From NCBI GenBank assembly GCA_032718565.1, contig JAVGVS010000750.1, positions 52,526 through 116,525 on the forward strand: a stretch of DNA of 64,000 nucleotides, read 5' to 3'. Origin of the DNA: Distichodus sexfasciatus (Eukaryota; Chordata; Actinopteri; Characiformes; Distichodontidae). The notes under the pieces were generated by a model. That model was not told the DNA's origin. It saw nothing but the letters and a program-made list of their open reading frames with translations, and ran no database searches. This document shows, piece by piece, positions 53,323-63,981 of this stretch (its first letter is position 1; the number at the start of each line of letters is the position of its first letter). The position numbers and the translations under genes are program-made.

Positions 53323-53640
53323 CTATAGGTTTCTTGTCTGGTTGACTCTTGATGGCGCAATATTGCCATATTGACGTTCAAGCTGTTTTTTAGCTTGTTC
53401 ATATGCTTGGTCTGAATGCATGTTTTCACAGCTACTAACAAGTTCTTGTGGCTTCCCTCTTGTAAACTGTTTTAAGTAATACAACCGGTCTTGTTGATTG
53501 TCAGTTTTGCTATCGATGACGTGTTTGAAGACTTTTATGAAAGATCTGTAGTTAAGAGGATCTCCTGTGAACATGAAAATTTCTCTGCGAGGCAGTTGTC
53601 AGACTTTGTTGTTTGATGAGCATGAGGCCTGATTATCAGG
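53323..53640 (-). pseudogene. BEL/Pao gag C-terminal part
   Basis: The frame 53323-53574 reads MFTGDPLNYRSFIKVFKHVI, then LYYLKQFTRGKPQELV and AYEQAKKQLERQYGN, the BEL gag block. Sequence up to 53640 continues the similarity to the plus-strand copy at 28285. The N-terminal gag half is missing. Confidence 0.75.
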
Positions 53641-53969
53641 TCTTTTTTTTTTTTTTATCCACAGAGACTTTTCCAGTGTATCCACAGTTTATGATGCCAT
53701 CAGTAAGTTCATTAATATTATCTTAAGTTGCTCTGGTTATCTGAAAGCACAAACACATTAACTAGAACTGTAAGTAAACAAATTACTATTCTCTAAGTCT
53801 AAACAATTTTATCTCTGTCTTGTTCCTGCGACAGTTTAATACAATTTTACAGACAAAAACAGGCCAATTATTTATATCAGCAATTAAAAGCAACCATTCT
53901 CCAAGGTTTAATATATGTGCAGACACATTTCATAAATAGTAAAGTGTTCAGAAACTTAATTAGCATTAC
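53641..53969. other. No gene seen
   Basis: A poly-T run at 53647-53657 next to the BEL edge, then AT-rich sequence. On the minus strand an AG acceptor at 53741 opens only a few codons (ITRAT) before a stop. Confidence 0.4.
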
Positions 53970-54116
53970 CTCCATAATAAGTTGTGACAATTCCAAATCT
54001 GTGACATCGCTGGTAGACACATGTATATTGTCTGAATCACCAGAGCAGAGGTCTCTGTAGCACCATTCACGCATAAAGTTGGGGAGAGGTCCACCTTGTG
54101 CCATACTAGCTGCCAT
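53970..54116 (-). CDS. Orphan coding exon with start codon
   Basis: The minus strand has an acceptor CTGCAG upstream (about 54127), ATG at 54116 and 49 codons (MAASMAQGGPLPNFMREWCY, then DLCSGDSDNIHVSTSDVTDL), ending IME before GTAATG. Codon use and composition look coding. No further exon can be assigned; the next acceptor at 53741 gives five codons and a stop. I do not recognise the protein. Confidence 0.4.
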
Positions 54117-54149
54117 AATTTTTCCTGCAGTCCTAAATCAGGACAATTA

Positions 54150-54948
54150 AAAAAAAATTACAAAGATATAACTGCAAGCAGTGATTACGGTTTACGATTA
54201 CAGTTTGCAGCTTTATCAGTTTTTTATGAGGATATGTTGAGATTTGATATCTTTCATCTTTGTTTCTACGTATTTACGGTTCAAAACTTATTCGGCTAAC
54301 TTTAAAATAGTTTATTATGGCGCCAATAAGTGGGATATCGACTTTGAAGTGAAGCTTTGCAGCCATATAAAGAAATACCTGAAAATTGGCTTAATAATTA
54401 CTATGACAGTGTCTAAAAACTGTAAATTATAGTAAAGTTTCCTTATTCAAACGTATGTCTTGCTGAATTTGTTTCAAAGTATTGATTTGCATAATATAGC
54501 CATATGAATAGGTAAATGAAAAATGTGCTCAATAACTATTAAAGAAGAATATGCTGAGATTTAAATAATACGATTTCATATTATGAAAATTAGCGGTAGC
54601 TCACTCAGAGCTAGATTTCTGATATTCAGTGTGTGGCAGTGCATTAATATACGAAGCCGAGCACATTTATTTTTAAAAAAATACAGCCAAATGAAAACCT
54701 AAATTAAAAATATACTCGATAATAATTAAAGAAGAATGTCTTGGGATTCAAATAATACTAGTTACATGCAGATTGGATAAAAATCCAGGATCTAGTTGAC
54801 TAGTTAGGCCGATTAAAGAAAAATCCAATATGGGAAAAATAGATACAAGGGTTTATTAAGATTCGTCTTGACCTAAGAAATAAGATGGTATAAGACTTTT
54901 AAGAATCGGAGCTACGATTCAAAAGTTGTTACAGAAAACGCGTAATAG
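54150..54948 (+). repeat. Direct-repeat unit R1 (first copy) and flank
   Basis: The sequence from AACTGCAAGCAGTGATTACGG (about 54164) through AGTTACATGCAGATTGG is repeated almost exactly at 56925-57540 (about 620 bp). Unit blocks include TTTATTATGGCGCCAATAAG and ATATACTCGATAATAATTAA. No gene. Confidence 0.8.
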
Positions 54949-54956
54949 CTTATTAG

Positions 54957-56254
54957 CAGAGGTGGACAGTAACTAAGTACATTTACTTGAGTACTGTACT
55001 TAAGTAGAGTTTTTGAGTATCTGTACTTCACTTGAGTAGTATTTTATTTGGAAACTTATGACTTCCACTTCACTACGTTTTAAAGACAAATACTGTACTT
55101 TTTACTTCACTACATTTCTATCAAAGTTCTTGTTACTCGTTACTTTCAAACCTGTGGATAAAGTGGATGTTATTCCCCCTTTTCTAAAAGGTGATTGGTT
55201 GTTTGGCAGGTGACAGTCTGTCAGTAATCAGTAGGGTTACGTCACGCCTGTAGATTGTCACTATAAAACCAAGTTCAGACAGTTCTGCTGTTTTCTGTCT
55301 TGATTAAGACGTTGCTGTTGTAAAGTCATGAAGCTGGAGGTGTAGAGCTGGGTTTTAAGCAGGTTTGAATGATATGTTGTGAGCTGGCAGCATTTACAGC
55401 TATTGCACTGTCCTCCTGATTACAGGGTTCCCACTCCTTAGTTAAAGTTAATCAAATTCAAGGACTTTCCGGGACCAGTATCCTCAAATTCAAGGACCAC
55501 ACACAGCGGCATTTACTTCACTTCCACTCTGACTCAGCGTAACTCTGGTTGAACCTAAAGCGGCTACGCACACATTACGTTGACTACGTACAGGAAACAC
55601 AAGAATGTAGTGCCGAAAACGAACTTTCGCAAATTAAAAGTCGGCGTAGGCATAGATTTAAACAAACTTGTGGTGGCAAAATAATAACATGGCGGTCATC
55701 ATCCATGAAATTTCAATTCCCAAAATATATTCAAGGACTTTCAAGGATGGTGTCTTTTTATGCCTGTTTTCAAAAACTTTCCAGGGCCTTGAACTTATTT
55801 GTTCAGATTCACAAACTTTCAAGGACCCGTGGGAACCCTGTGATTAACATACACATATACATGTGCACACAATGCCAGAGCTGGGTCAGAACATTACCAT
55901 GCCGTTTTGCTGGGGTGTGTCATCTTATAATTAATTAAAAAAAATAAACTAATGACTGGTTTTCTTTGTCAGTTCAGGTTGTGTTTCATTCTGTAACATT
56001 CTACCAGTTCCTTATTCTACAGCTTCTACAAGCTAGTCAGATACATGAGGTATTATAAGTGTTGTGGCAATAATGCAACAATGCTGTGAAAGATGTACTT
56101 TTAATACTTAAGTATTTTTTAAAACAAGTACTTCAGTACTTTAACTTAAGTAAAAAATTGACTGTACAACTTTAACTTGTATCGGAGTAACATTTGACTA
56201 GTGGTATCTGTACTTTCACTTAAGTAATGAAGTTAGGTACTTTGCCCACCTCTG
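54957..56254. mobile_element. hAT-type non-autonomous transposon
   Basis: Starts CAGAGGTGGACAGTAAC and ends GCCCACCTCTG. Exact 8-bp target duplication CTTATTAG at 54949-54956 and 56255-56262. Long subterminal TACTTGAGTACTGTACTTAAGT repeats at both ends. No transposase frame. Confidence 0.9.
55423..55840. mobile_element. Second hAT-like MITE nested in the first
   Basis: Termini CAGGGTTCCCAC and GTGGGAACCCTG are perfect inverted repeats. The internal CAAGGAC/GTCCTTG pattern recurs. Flanking bases CTGATTA and TGATTAA overlap as a partial duplication. 418 bp, no coding. Confidence 0.8.
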
Positions 56255-57850
56255 CTTATTAGCACCACCAAGTGGTAGAGTGGTGCAATTTTTTTTTTGC
56301 CTGAGTAGTACATGAGGTTTAAACTGTTGAAATATGGACAAAGTGGCGCAATTTTTTTTCCTCAGTATTGGGTAGAGTCAAGGACCTACCTGCCAAATTT
56401 CAAAGCTGTTGCCCACCCAGAGCCGAATTTCTATGACACTCGGTGTATGGGTTTGCAGTCCTACGCCAAGCCGGGCCCATTTATTTGCATATTACATAGA
56501 AATGAAGACCTAAATTACAAATGTACTCGATAATAATTAAAGAAGAGTGTCTTGGGATTCAAATGATTCCAGCTGCATGCAGATTGGACAAAAATCCAGG
56601 GACGAGTTCGAAAAAGATGGGATTTCATTTTATGGAAATTAGCGAAAAATCAAATAGGGAAGAAATAGATGCGAGGGTCTAGAAAATTCATCTTAAACCA
56701 AAGAATAAGATGATATTTTTGAGAATCAGAGTCACGGTTAAACATTTATTTGGCAAAATGCTAATTTTTTTCGAAAATTGCAAAATAGCTTGTTTTGGTG
56801 CAATTTCTTTTGCCTGAATAGTGGGTGGGGTACCGGACCTACCTGCCAAATTTCAAAGCTGCAGGTCTTACCGTTTTTTCTCCACAACGCGTTTTAAGGC
56901 AGAGAAAAAAAAAAACTAAAAAAAAATCTAACTGCAAGCAGTGATTACGGGGCCATGCAGTTTGCAGTGTTATCAGTTTTTTATGAATTGAAGTACATAT
57001 ATGTTGAGATTTGATATCTTTCATCTTTTTTTCTACGTATTTATGGTTCAAAACTAATTAGGCTACCTTTAAAATAGTTTATTATGGCGCCAATAAGTGG
57101 GATATCGACTTTGAAGTGAAGCTTTGCAGCCATATAAAGAAATACCTGAAAATTGGCTTAATAATTACTATAAGACAGTGTCTAAAAACTGTAAATTATA
57201 GTAAAGCTTCCTTATTCAAACATATGTCTTGCTGAATTTGTTTCAAAGTATTGATTTGCATAATATAGCCATATGAATAGGTGAATGAAAAATGTGCTCA
57301 ATAACTATTAAAGAATAATATGCTGAGATTTAAATAATACGATTTCATATTATGAAAATTAGCGGTAGCTCACTCAGAGCTAGATTTCTATGATATTCAG
57401 TGTGTGGCATTGCATTACTATACAAAGCCGAGCACATTTATTAAAAAAAAAATACAGCCAAATGAAAACCTAAATTAAAAATATACTCGATAATAATTAA
57501 AGAAGAATGTCTTGGGATTCAAATAATACCAGTTACATGCAGCTTATTAGCACCACCAAGTGGTAGAGTAGTGCAATTTTTTTTTTTGCCTGAATAGTAC
57601 GTGAGGTTTAAACTGTTGAAATATGGGCAAAGTGGCGCAATTTTTTTTTCCTCAGTATTGGGTAGAGTCAAGGACCTACCTGCCAAATTTCAAAGCTGTT
57701 GCCCACCCAGAGCCGAATTTCTATGACACTCGGTGTATGGGTTCTATGACACTCGGTGTCCTACGCCAAGCCGAGCCCATTTATTTGCATATTACATAAA
57801 AATGAAGACCTAAATTAAAAATGTACTCGATAATAATTAGAGTGTCTTGG
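56255..57850 (+). repeat. Direct-repeat units R2, R1 (second copy), R2 (second copy)
   Basis: R2 (56263-56560) starts CACCACCAAGTGGTAGAG and includes TGACACTCGGTGTATGGG and a second copy of ACTCGATAATAATTAA. It recurs at 57551-57845. R1 recurs at 56925-57540. The arrangement R1-R2-R1-R2 indicates a tandem duplication of a 1.3-1.5 kb unit, with the first junction hit by the hAT element. R2 holds GTGCAATTTTTTTT-like homopolymer tracts. Confidence 0.7.
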
Positions 57851-58502
57851 CGGCGTATGGTGAAGGTAGAGGTGGCAAAGGCCAAACAAAGGGCATATGA
57901 TGACGTGTATGCTAGGTTGGACAGTAAGGAGGGAGAGAATGATTTGTACAGGTTGGCGAGGCAGAGAGATAGAGATGGAAAGGATGTGCAGCAGGTTAGG
58001 GTGATTAAGGATAGGGATGGAAATGTACTGACAGGTGCCAATTGTGTGATGGAAAGATGGAAAGAGTACTTTGAAGAGCTGATGAATGAGGAAAATGAGA
58101 GAGAATGTAGAGTAGAAGAGGTGACTGTTGTGGATCAGGAAGTAGCTGAGATTAGTAAGGATGAAGTGAGGAAAGCTTTGAAGAGGATGAAGAGGGGAAA
58201 GGCAGTTGGCCCTGATGACATACCTGTGGAGGTATGGAAGTGTCTAGAAGAGGTGGCAATAGAGTTTTTGACTAGGTTGTTCAACAAGATCTTGACGAGT
58301 GAGAAGATGCCTGAGGAATGGAGGAATAGTGTTCTGGTGCCGATTTTTAAGAACAAGGGAGACGTACAGGATTGTGGCAACTACAGAGGAATAAAGCTAA
58401 TGAGTCATACAATGAAGCTTTGGGAAAGAGTGGTGGAAGCTAGGCTTAGGTCAGAAGTGAGCATCTGTGAGCAGCAGTATGGTTTCATGCCAAGAAATAA
58501 CT
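57850..58502 (+). pseudogene. RTE-clade LINE reverse transcriptase fragment
   Basis: The plus-strand frame 57821-58504; from about residue 10 the sequence is LINE. It has MERWKEYFEELMNEENE, then KALKRMKRGKAVGPDDIPVE, VLVPIFKNKGDVQDCGNYRG and LICEQQYGFMP-type sequence (SICEQQYGFMPRNN), RT blocks 0-2 of RTE-type LINEs. It ends at a stop directly before an LTR-like module (58504), so the catalytic palm and 3' end are lost. Endonuclease is absent on the left as well. Confidence 0.8.
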
Positions 58503-58503
58503 G

Positions 58504-58830
58504 AGAGTACTCACAGTTGATGCCGACAGGGTCAGAAAGATGGGCCGGGTGACTCAACGGCAGAGTGATGTGCCTTTTATACCCTTTGAACCGCAACTGA
58601 CCACTTCCGGTCCTACTATCAGTCACGGAAGGCAGTGCGTGTGACAGCAGGGCAGACCTTTTAGATGTTTGTTTTGGGCTGACACTTCCCTTTGTTGTAT
58701 CAGCCCTTGGTGCTTCTTCAGAGTTCTCGTGACAGAGTGAGGGGCTGCCGCATTCCACCTTTACCATCACTGAGAATGAAGGAGCTCATACCAGTCTGCT
58801 GCTGCACTGACGAAGGATCATTGCTCATTG
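58504..58830 (-). repeat. LTR-like promoter/leader module, copy 3 (3' LTR of Gypsy 2)
   Basis: The minus strand has GCGGTTCAAAGGGTATAAAAGG with a TATA box, then CACTCTGCCGTTGAGTCACC and CAACTGTGAGTACTCTCAG, the same module as 45990-46120 and 37120-37210. It follows the integrase end of the Gypsy element at 58832, so this is most likely its 3' LTR, cut at about 58504 by the RTE fragment. Confidence 0.6.
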
Positions 58831-58831
58831 A

Positions 58832-59607
58832 TCATTGAAATGGTTTGCGCACTCTGACTGTAGCTCCAACAGTGATCTTGTTGGGTTTGGTCCTTCTCTT
58901 CATGTTAGTGTAAAGTGCACTTTTGGTTTGGTTTTGGGCAACTTTAGCCCTGACATGATCATGCACTCCAGCAGCATCCTTAGGTGGAGGCAGAATGAGT
59001 AGCTTTGTTCTCATAGGCCTGCCTCTGAGGAGCTGGAAAGGAGATTCACCAGTAGTGGCATGGGTGTAGCTCGGTAGCTGTGAAGCATCTCAGTCACCAC
59101 AGACTTCCACGGTCTTTGGGTAGCTTCTGTTGCTTGAATAGTATCTTTTAGCACTCTATTAAAGTGTTCCACAAACCCTTTAGCCTGAGGGTGGTATATG
59201 CTTGTTTTGATGTGTTTGATGCCACATTCGCTCAGAAAATCGGCAAAGGCAGAGATTGTTAACGGTGACCCATTATCAGTTGTTATGATACAGAGGTTTC
59301 CTTTGTGGGCAAAGACAGAAGTTAGGTACTCTTTGACTGTTGTTGGATGTGACGCAGTGGACATGAATGCAATTTCAGGCCATTTACTAAAATAGTCAAT
59401 AAGGGTGATGGCAAACGCAGTTGTAGGCTCCACGTTCAAATCGACCCACAATGTCAACAGCAACATGTTGAAATGGACCCTCTGGAAACTTGAGAGGTTG
59501 TAATGGTGTAATGGCTGTGTGGACCAGGTCATCCATATGTGGCCACCAATAAAGCTCCCTAAGGCACTGCTTAGTGCAGACCAAGCCTTCATTGGCAAGG
59601 TGCACAA
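58832..59607 (-). pseudogene. Gypsy 2 integrase
   Basis: Frames 59011-59607 and 58832-59014 on the minus strand. The core shows LIDYFSKWPEIAFMSTASHP, CIITTDNGSPLTISAFADFL (second catalytic D) and HIKTSIYHPQAKGFVEHFNR (catalytic E). The tail has VGATVRVRKPF, the usual C-terminal motif. A frame change lies near 59012. The first catalytic D block lies in the neighbouring frame 59396-59731 (FQHVAVDIVGRF), separated by an indel at about 59420. Confidence 0.8.
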
Positions 59608-60280
59608 TTTTTTCTAGCAGAGATTTAGGGACCACAAGACATGTTCCTCTAAATATCAGTGGTGACTCTGTACCCAGTTCATGACATACCAGGATGTAAG
59701 GTTTGAGCTCAACTGGCAAGCACTTTTTCACTTTAAGTCATCCTGAGTGAATAGTCTGGCGTAGTTTTGTAAGTTCAGAACAGTCATTACATTTTGCTTG
59801 AATCTCCTCGATTAAGTCATGATCAGGAGCTGCAGCTGCATCAGTGGTGCTCAAGGGAACACATGAGAGACAGTCTGCCATGATGTTCTGACTTCCTGGA
59901 TGGTATTGCATATCATACTGGAAACACATAATCTGGCTGACCAGCATGCGATTCTCATGCCAGCCCCGTTCATCCCTTTAGTGCTTAGTAGAGTTGTCAG
60001 TGCTTGTAGATCAGTTCTAACTGTGAATCTACGTCCCCATACATATGTCCTCCATCTTTCTAATGCTCATACACACGCAAGAGCCTCCTTCTCTATTGTG
60101 GTGTACTTCCTCTCAGAAGCAGAGAGGGTACGCGAAGCAAAGGCAAAAATGTGTTCCACATTGTCCGAGTGCAACTGTGTCAGCACAGCACCCAGTCCGT
60201 AGTCTAAGGCATCTGTTGTGATGAATGTTGGCAGTTTCGGGTCATAGATGGTGAGTGCTGGCTTTTCAAGAGCATTGTTT
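59396..60280 (-). pseudogene. Gypsy 2 integrase start and RNase H end
   Basis: 59396-59731 has ELKPYILVCHELGTESPLIF, then LLEKIVHLANEGLVCTKQCL and LYWWPHMDDLVH, the zinc-binding H2C2-type start of integrase, ending with FQHVAVDIVGRF. 59738-59947 has YDMQYHPGSQNIMADCLSCV, the conserved end of RNase H. Between 59947 and 60280 the RNase H core is scrambled, with stops in all frames. Confidence 0.75.
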
Positions 60281-61094
60281 TGAGATTATTGAAGCTATCA
60301 TTTGCTGCATTAGTCCATTTTAGTTCAGCCTGTGCATTTGTTTGGAGTAGCTCACGCAGTGGCTCTACAACTGCCGCATAGCTTAGTAAGAACTTGCTGA
60401 ACCAGGATGTTAAGCCCAGGAAGAGCTGTCATGTGTTTCGGTGCCAGAGCATTGGCTATGGCAGATAGGTGGTCTGAACTAGGACATAGGCCCTCCTTGG
60501 AAATTACATGTCCCAGGAATAGAATGTTTGTTTGACTGAATGAGCTTTTATCAAAATTTTTTTGTAGTCTGAAGTCCTTTAGGCATTTAAGAACAGCTTG
60601 TAGGTGGTCATCATGCTTTTCTTTGGTGTGCCCTACACTATACTATACTATCATCAAGGTAGTTCTGTACTCCAGGCAAATCTTTCAGGACTGTGTACAT
60701 AATTTTTTGGAAGGCAGATGGCACTGAAGCAAGCCCAAAAGGAACTTGTGTGAACTGAAAGCATCCCTCATTAGTTATGAAAGCAGTGAGACTCTGGCTA
60801 TCCAGGTGAAGAGGCAATTGATGGTAAGCTGAACCAGCCGGCCAGTTTCGTGAACAAATCCTCTATGTGAGGAAGAGGATGACAGTCCATTATCACACAC
60901 TTGTTAGGTTCACAAAGATCAACACAAAGCCTCAAGCGTCCTTTGTGTTTTCGTACCACCACTACCAGACTCACCCATTCAGTTGCGTCTATTGCTTCAA
61001 TGATGCCTGTTTGGCATAGGTGCTTAAGCTCTGCTGACACCTCTTGCCAGACGCTGTGTGGAAGATGTCTCAGTTTTTGGCATACAGGTTGCAC
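60281..61094 (-). pseudogene. Gypsy 2 reverse transcriptase, stop-ridden
   Basis: 60798-61094 gives ELKHLCQTGIIEAIDATEWV and LRLCVDLCEPNKCVIMDCHP, the first RT blocks. 60281-60797 gives FTQVPFGLASVPSAFQK and QNYLDDSIV with the YLDD catalytic motif, followed by ILFLGHVISKEGLCPS. Frameshifts at about 60800 and 60660. It would copy element RNA. Confidence 0.75.
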
Positions 61095-61335
61095 TGTGTT
61101 ATTTACTTAACCCTTGTGAATGAATCCAAAACACATCCAAAACTGCGGGCTGAAGCATATTCAACATTAATTCACCATGCATGTTTGTGTACCAATAAAA
61201 GGTTCTTTTGAATTATCCTTTTTGTGTAAGCTACTTTTCCAGCAATCATGTCAATATCAAGTGCTTTGTTCAGGTCCAAGCCTAGTAGCGGTGATCCAGC
61301 TTTAACTACAGAGAATGATGCTGGAACCCTGTTAT

Positions 61336-61679
61336 CTATGTAGCTTGTAAGCAGCCAATGACAGGCAGATTAACTTTTGCATATTTGACTAGTTTAACTT
61401 TAGGCCCTGTCAGTGGGCAGTGTGCAAAATATTGCTTGTAGACTGTTTCTGGTAAGATAGATACAGAAGCTCCAGTGTCTACAATTAATTCCAAGACCTG
61501 AGAGTTTCCCTGTGGTGTTTCAGTGCGCATTTTACAGGTTATTTTGTCAAATGCTGCAGTCACTAGCTTAACATTGTCAACACACAACACTGTTAACTCA
61601 GGGATTACAACTTCTCTCACTACAGCCACAGCTGATTTACATACTTTGGCAAAATGCCCCTTTTTCTTGCAGTTGTTAC
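61336..61679 (-). pseudogene. Gypsy 2 zinc knuckle and protease, cut by hAT
   Basis: The frame enters from the hAT border at 61679 with NCKKKGHFAKVC, the second half of a CCHC knuckle. It continues to ELIVDTGASVSILPETVYKQ, an aspartic protease active site (D-T-G). It ends at 61336 with VNLPVIGCLQAT. The N-terminal half of gag is beyond the hAT element and outside the window. Confidence 0.8.
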
Positions 61680-61854
61680 TAGGGGTGAGAGAAAAAAACG
61701 ATGCATCGATGCATCTTTTTTCTTTCTCTAACGATTCTAAATCGATTCTCAAAGATTCAGAATCGATTCTGTGTTCTATCAAATTGCGAGTGCGTGCCGG
61801 AAACATAAACATTATAACGCTCGCCTCTTACATATGCTGCTCTTCATTTGAACA

Positions 61855-63372
61855 ATGGACAAACTACATCCTGCACCATCAAATTTAAAATCGACTGTGT
61901 GGCAACATTTTGGATTTTGTGAAGACAAAGAGAAAGGGGTCGTTGATAAAAGCCATACTGTGTGCAAAGTCTGTCGCGCCAAATTTAAGTATTTCGGGAA
62001 CACTACTAACATGAAGAAGCATATAACACGGTTCCACTCAGAGCTGCAGGAACGGACTTCGGTCCCGATCGTGCCCAGCGCCGGTTTCACTCAAAGGACC
62101 CTCGAGCAAGTAGCAAAGCTTCCATCCAATTCTGAAAAAGCCAAGCGAATTACCCGGTCAGTGGCGGGTTTCATTGCCAAAGATTTGCGTCCTTACTCTG
62201 TAGTGGAGAACGAAGGATTTCGCTCAATGTTACAGGTGCTTGAGCCAAGATATAGTGTGCCGTCACGACGTTATTTCAGTGACACTGCAATACCCGCACT
62301 CTACAGGGAGACTAAAGCTCAAATTTTAGAATCAATAAGTAATACGGACAGGATTGCAATAACATGCGATGCATGGACATCAATTTCAACAGACTCGTAT
62401 GTCACCATTACGGCTCACTACATCACGGATGAGTTTAAGATCGCGGCTTGTGTTCTGCAAACGCGGGCTATGAACGAAAGTCACACAGGCGCAAATGTTG
62501 CTGAACTTTTGCAAAGTGTTGCAAACGAATGGAAAATTGCGAACAAAAACTTAGTTTTGGTGACTGACAATGCCTCTAATATGGCTATTGCAGCACAACT
62601 TGGCAAGTTTCCACATGTGAGATGTTACGCACACACACTTAATTTGGCCTCTCAGCGAGCGCTAAAGTTGCCGGCAGTTTCAAGGCTGTTAGGGAGAGTG
62701 AGGCGCATTGTAACGTTTTTCCATCGCAGCACAACTGCAAAGCATCATTTGGAGGAGAAACAAAAACAGCTTAATCTGCCATCTCATAAACTAAAATCTG
62801 ACATCATCACTAGATGGAACAGCGCATATGAGATGCTTGAACGATTCATTGAGCAACAACCGGCTGTCTGCGCTGCGTTACTGTCACCTGAGGTGAGAAA
62901 AGGAGCGTCTGAAATCTTCACTCTTACAGAGTCAGATATTTCATGTGCTGAAGATGTTGTAAACGCCCTCAAGCCTATGAAAGATGTCACCCTTCTAATG
63001 TCAGAGGAGAGCAGCCCCACAGCATGTTTGATTGCTCCATTGCATGCTAAGTTGATCCAGGACATGAAAGAAAACACTGAGGAAAAAACAGTGATCAGGG
63101 AGATAAAGAGGGTCATCAGTGAGGACCTCAGCAGAAGGTACACCACTGTGCAGGAGACCAATCTTCTTCACAAATGTGCTTCTCTGGACCCGCGCTTTAA
63201 GGCACTGCCCTTTCTTTCCAAAGAAAAGAGAGAAGAAGCGTACAAAACAGTAATTACTGAAGCTTCATCATTGCAAGAGATAATTTTTTTTATTATCAAT
63301 ATCATAATATTAAAGCAATTGCAACAGTACAATATTACAAGGATTTTTTGTGTAATTTCATGTCAGTCCTAA
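61855..63372 (+). pseudogene. hAT-Ac transposase, N-terminal and catalytic part
   Basis: Starts at the ATG at 61855. A BED-type finger (VWQHFGFCEDKEKG; VCKVCRAKFKYFGNTTNMKK; HITRFH) binds DNA. RNase H-fold blocks: ITCDAWTSISTDSYVTITAH (catalytic D), VLVTDNASNMAIAAQ (second D), and CYAHTLNLASQRALKL, the C-x2-H and hAT insertion-domain entrance. ITRWNSAYEMLERF precedes the helical insertion. LLHKCASLDPRFKALPF is present near residue 450. The frame leaves conserved sequence at about residue 478 (position 63285), where an AT-rich intron or insertion begins. Confidence 0.85.
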
Positions 63373-63502
63373 ATTATGAAATAACTTATTATTAAATAAA
63401 TTTTTCTAAATCTTTATCAATGTGTACGACCTCAATCATTTAACTTAATAGTTATGTTTGATCTATAATATGTTTATTTTCCTCTCTTGTGATTGATTAA
63501 AA

Positions 63503-63981
63503 GCAGGAAGATAAGGCAAAAGAGCAGGAAAATCCAGAAGACTGCACAGTGACAGAAGCCAACAAATCAGTGAGCCCACAGCCTAAAGTCACAGAGAATC
63601 AGGATGACCGTCCTTCTACTTCAACAGGAAGAGCTTCATCTTTGCTTCACTGTCTGCTGGGACAGACCTTCTCTGATGCTTCTGTTACCACATCATCAGT
63701 CAGCCCATGCCATAGCTGAAGAGGAGATGACCAGATATCGGGGTTCTCCACCACTCTCTCTATCTGAGGACCCCCTCAACTGGTGGCATGTAAACAAGGT
63801 GTCTTTTCCTTTGCTCTCCAAAATGGCAAAGAGGTATTTATGCATTCCTGCAACCAGTGTCTCTGCAGAGAGAGTCTTTTCCACTGCAGGAGATATTGTT
63901 ACGGCCCAGCGTAGCACACTTACTCCTGAACATGTGGACCAACTGCTCTTCCTTCACAAAAACTTGAACTTGGCAATATAA
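63503..63981 (+). pseudogene. hAT-Ac transposase C-terminal exon with dimerisation domain, frameshifted
   Basis: After a TTAAAAGCAG acceptor near 63507 the frame reads EDKAKEQENPEDCTVTEANK and SVSPQPKVTENQDD up to about 63690. There a 1-nt shift moves coding to the frame of 63604-63981. That frame gives DPLNWWHVNKVSFPLLSKMA, RYLCIPATSVSAERVFSTAG and LTPEHVDQLLFLHKNL, the hAT C-terminal dimerisation domain with the W-W and ERVFS signatures. The stop is at 63979. The frameshift makes the copy defective unless it is a sequencing error. Confidence 0.8.

Larger units (their letters stand above)
50286..53640 (-). mobile_element. BEL/Pao retrotransposon, internal part
   Basis: Right to left on the minus strand: gag end (53323-53640), zinc knuckle (52984-53250), protease (51977-52978), RT (51242-51916), RNase H (50787-51245) and integrase start (50286-50492). 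This is the BEL/Pao order PR-RT-RH-IN. LTRs and most of the integrase are missing. The gag end matches the BEL copy at 28259 on the other strand. Confidence 0.85.
58832..61679 (-). mobile_element. Ty3/Gypsy retrotransposon 2, internal part
   Basis: Right to left on the minus strand: zinc knuckle edge, protease (61336-61679), RT (60280-61094), RNase H end (59738-60280), integrase (59011-59731) and a C-terminal tail. The element is inserted by hAT at its knuckle and is full of stops. The domain set fits a Gypsy family widespread in fish. Confidence 0.8.
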
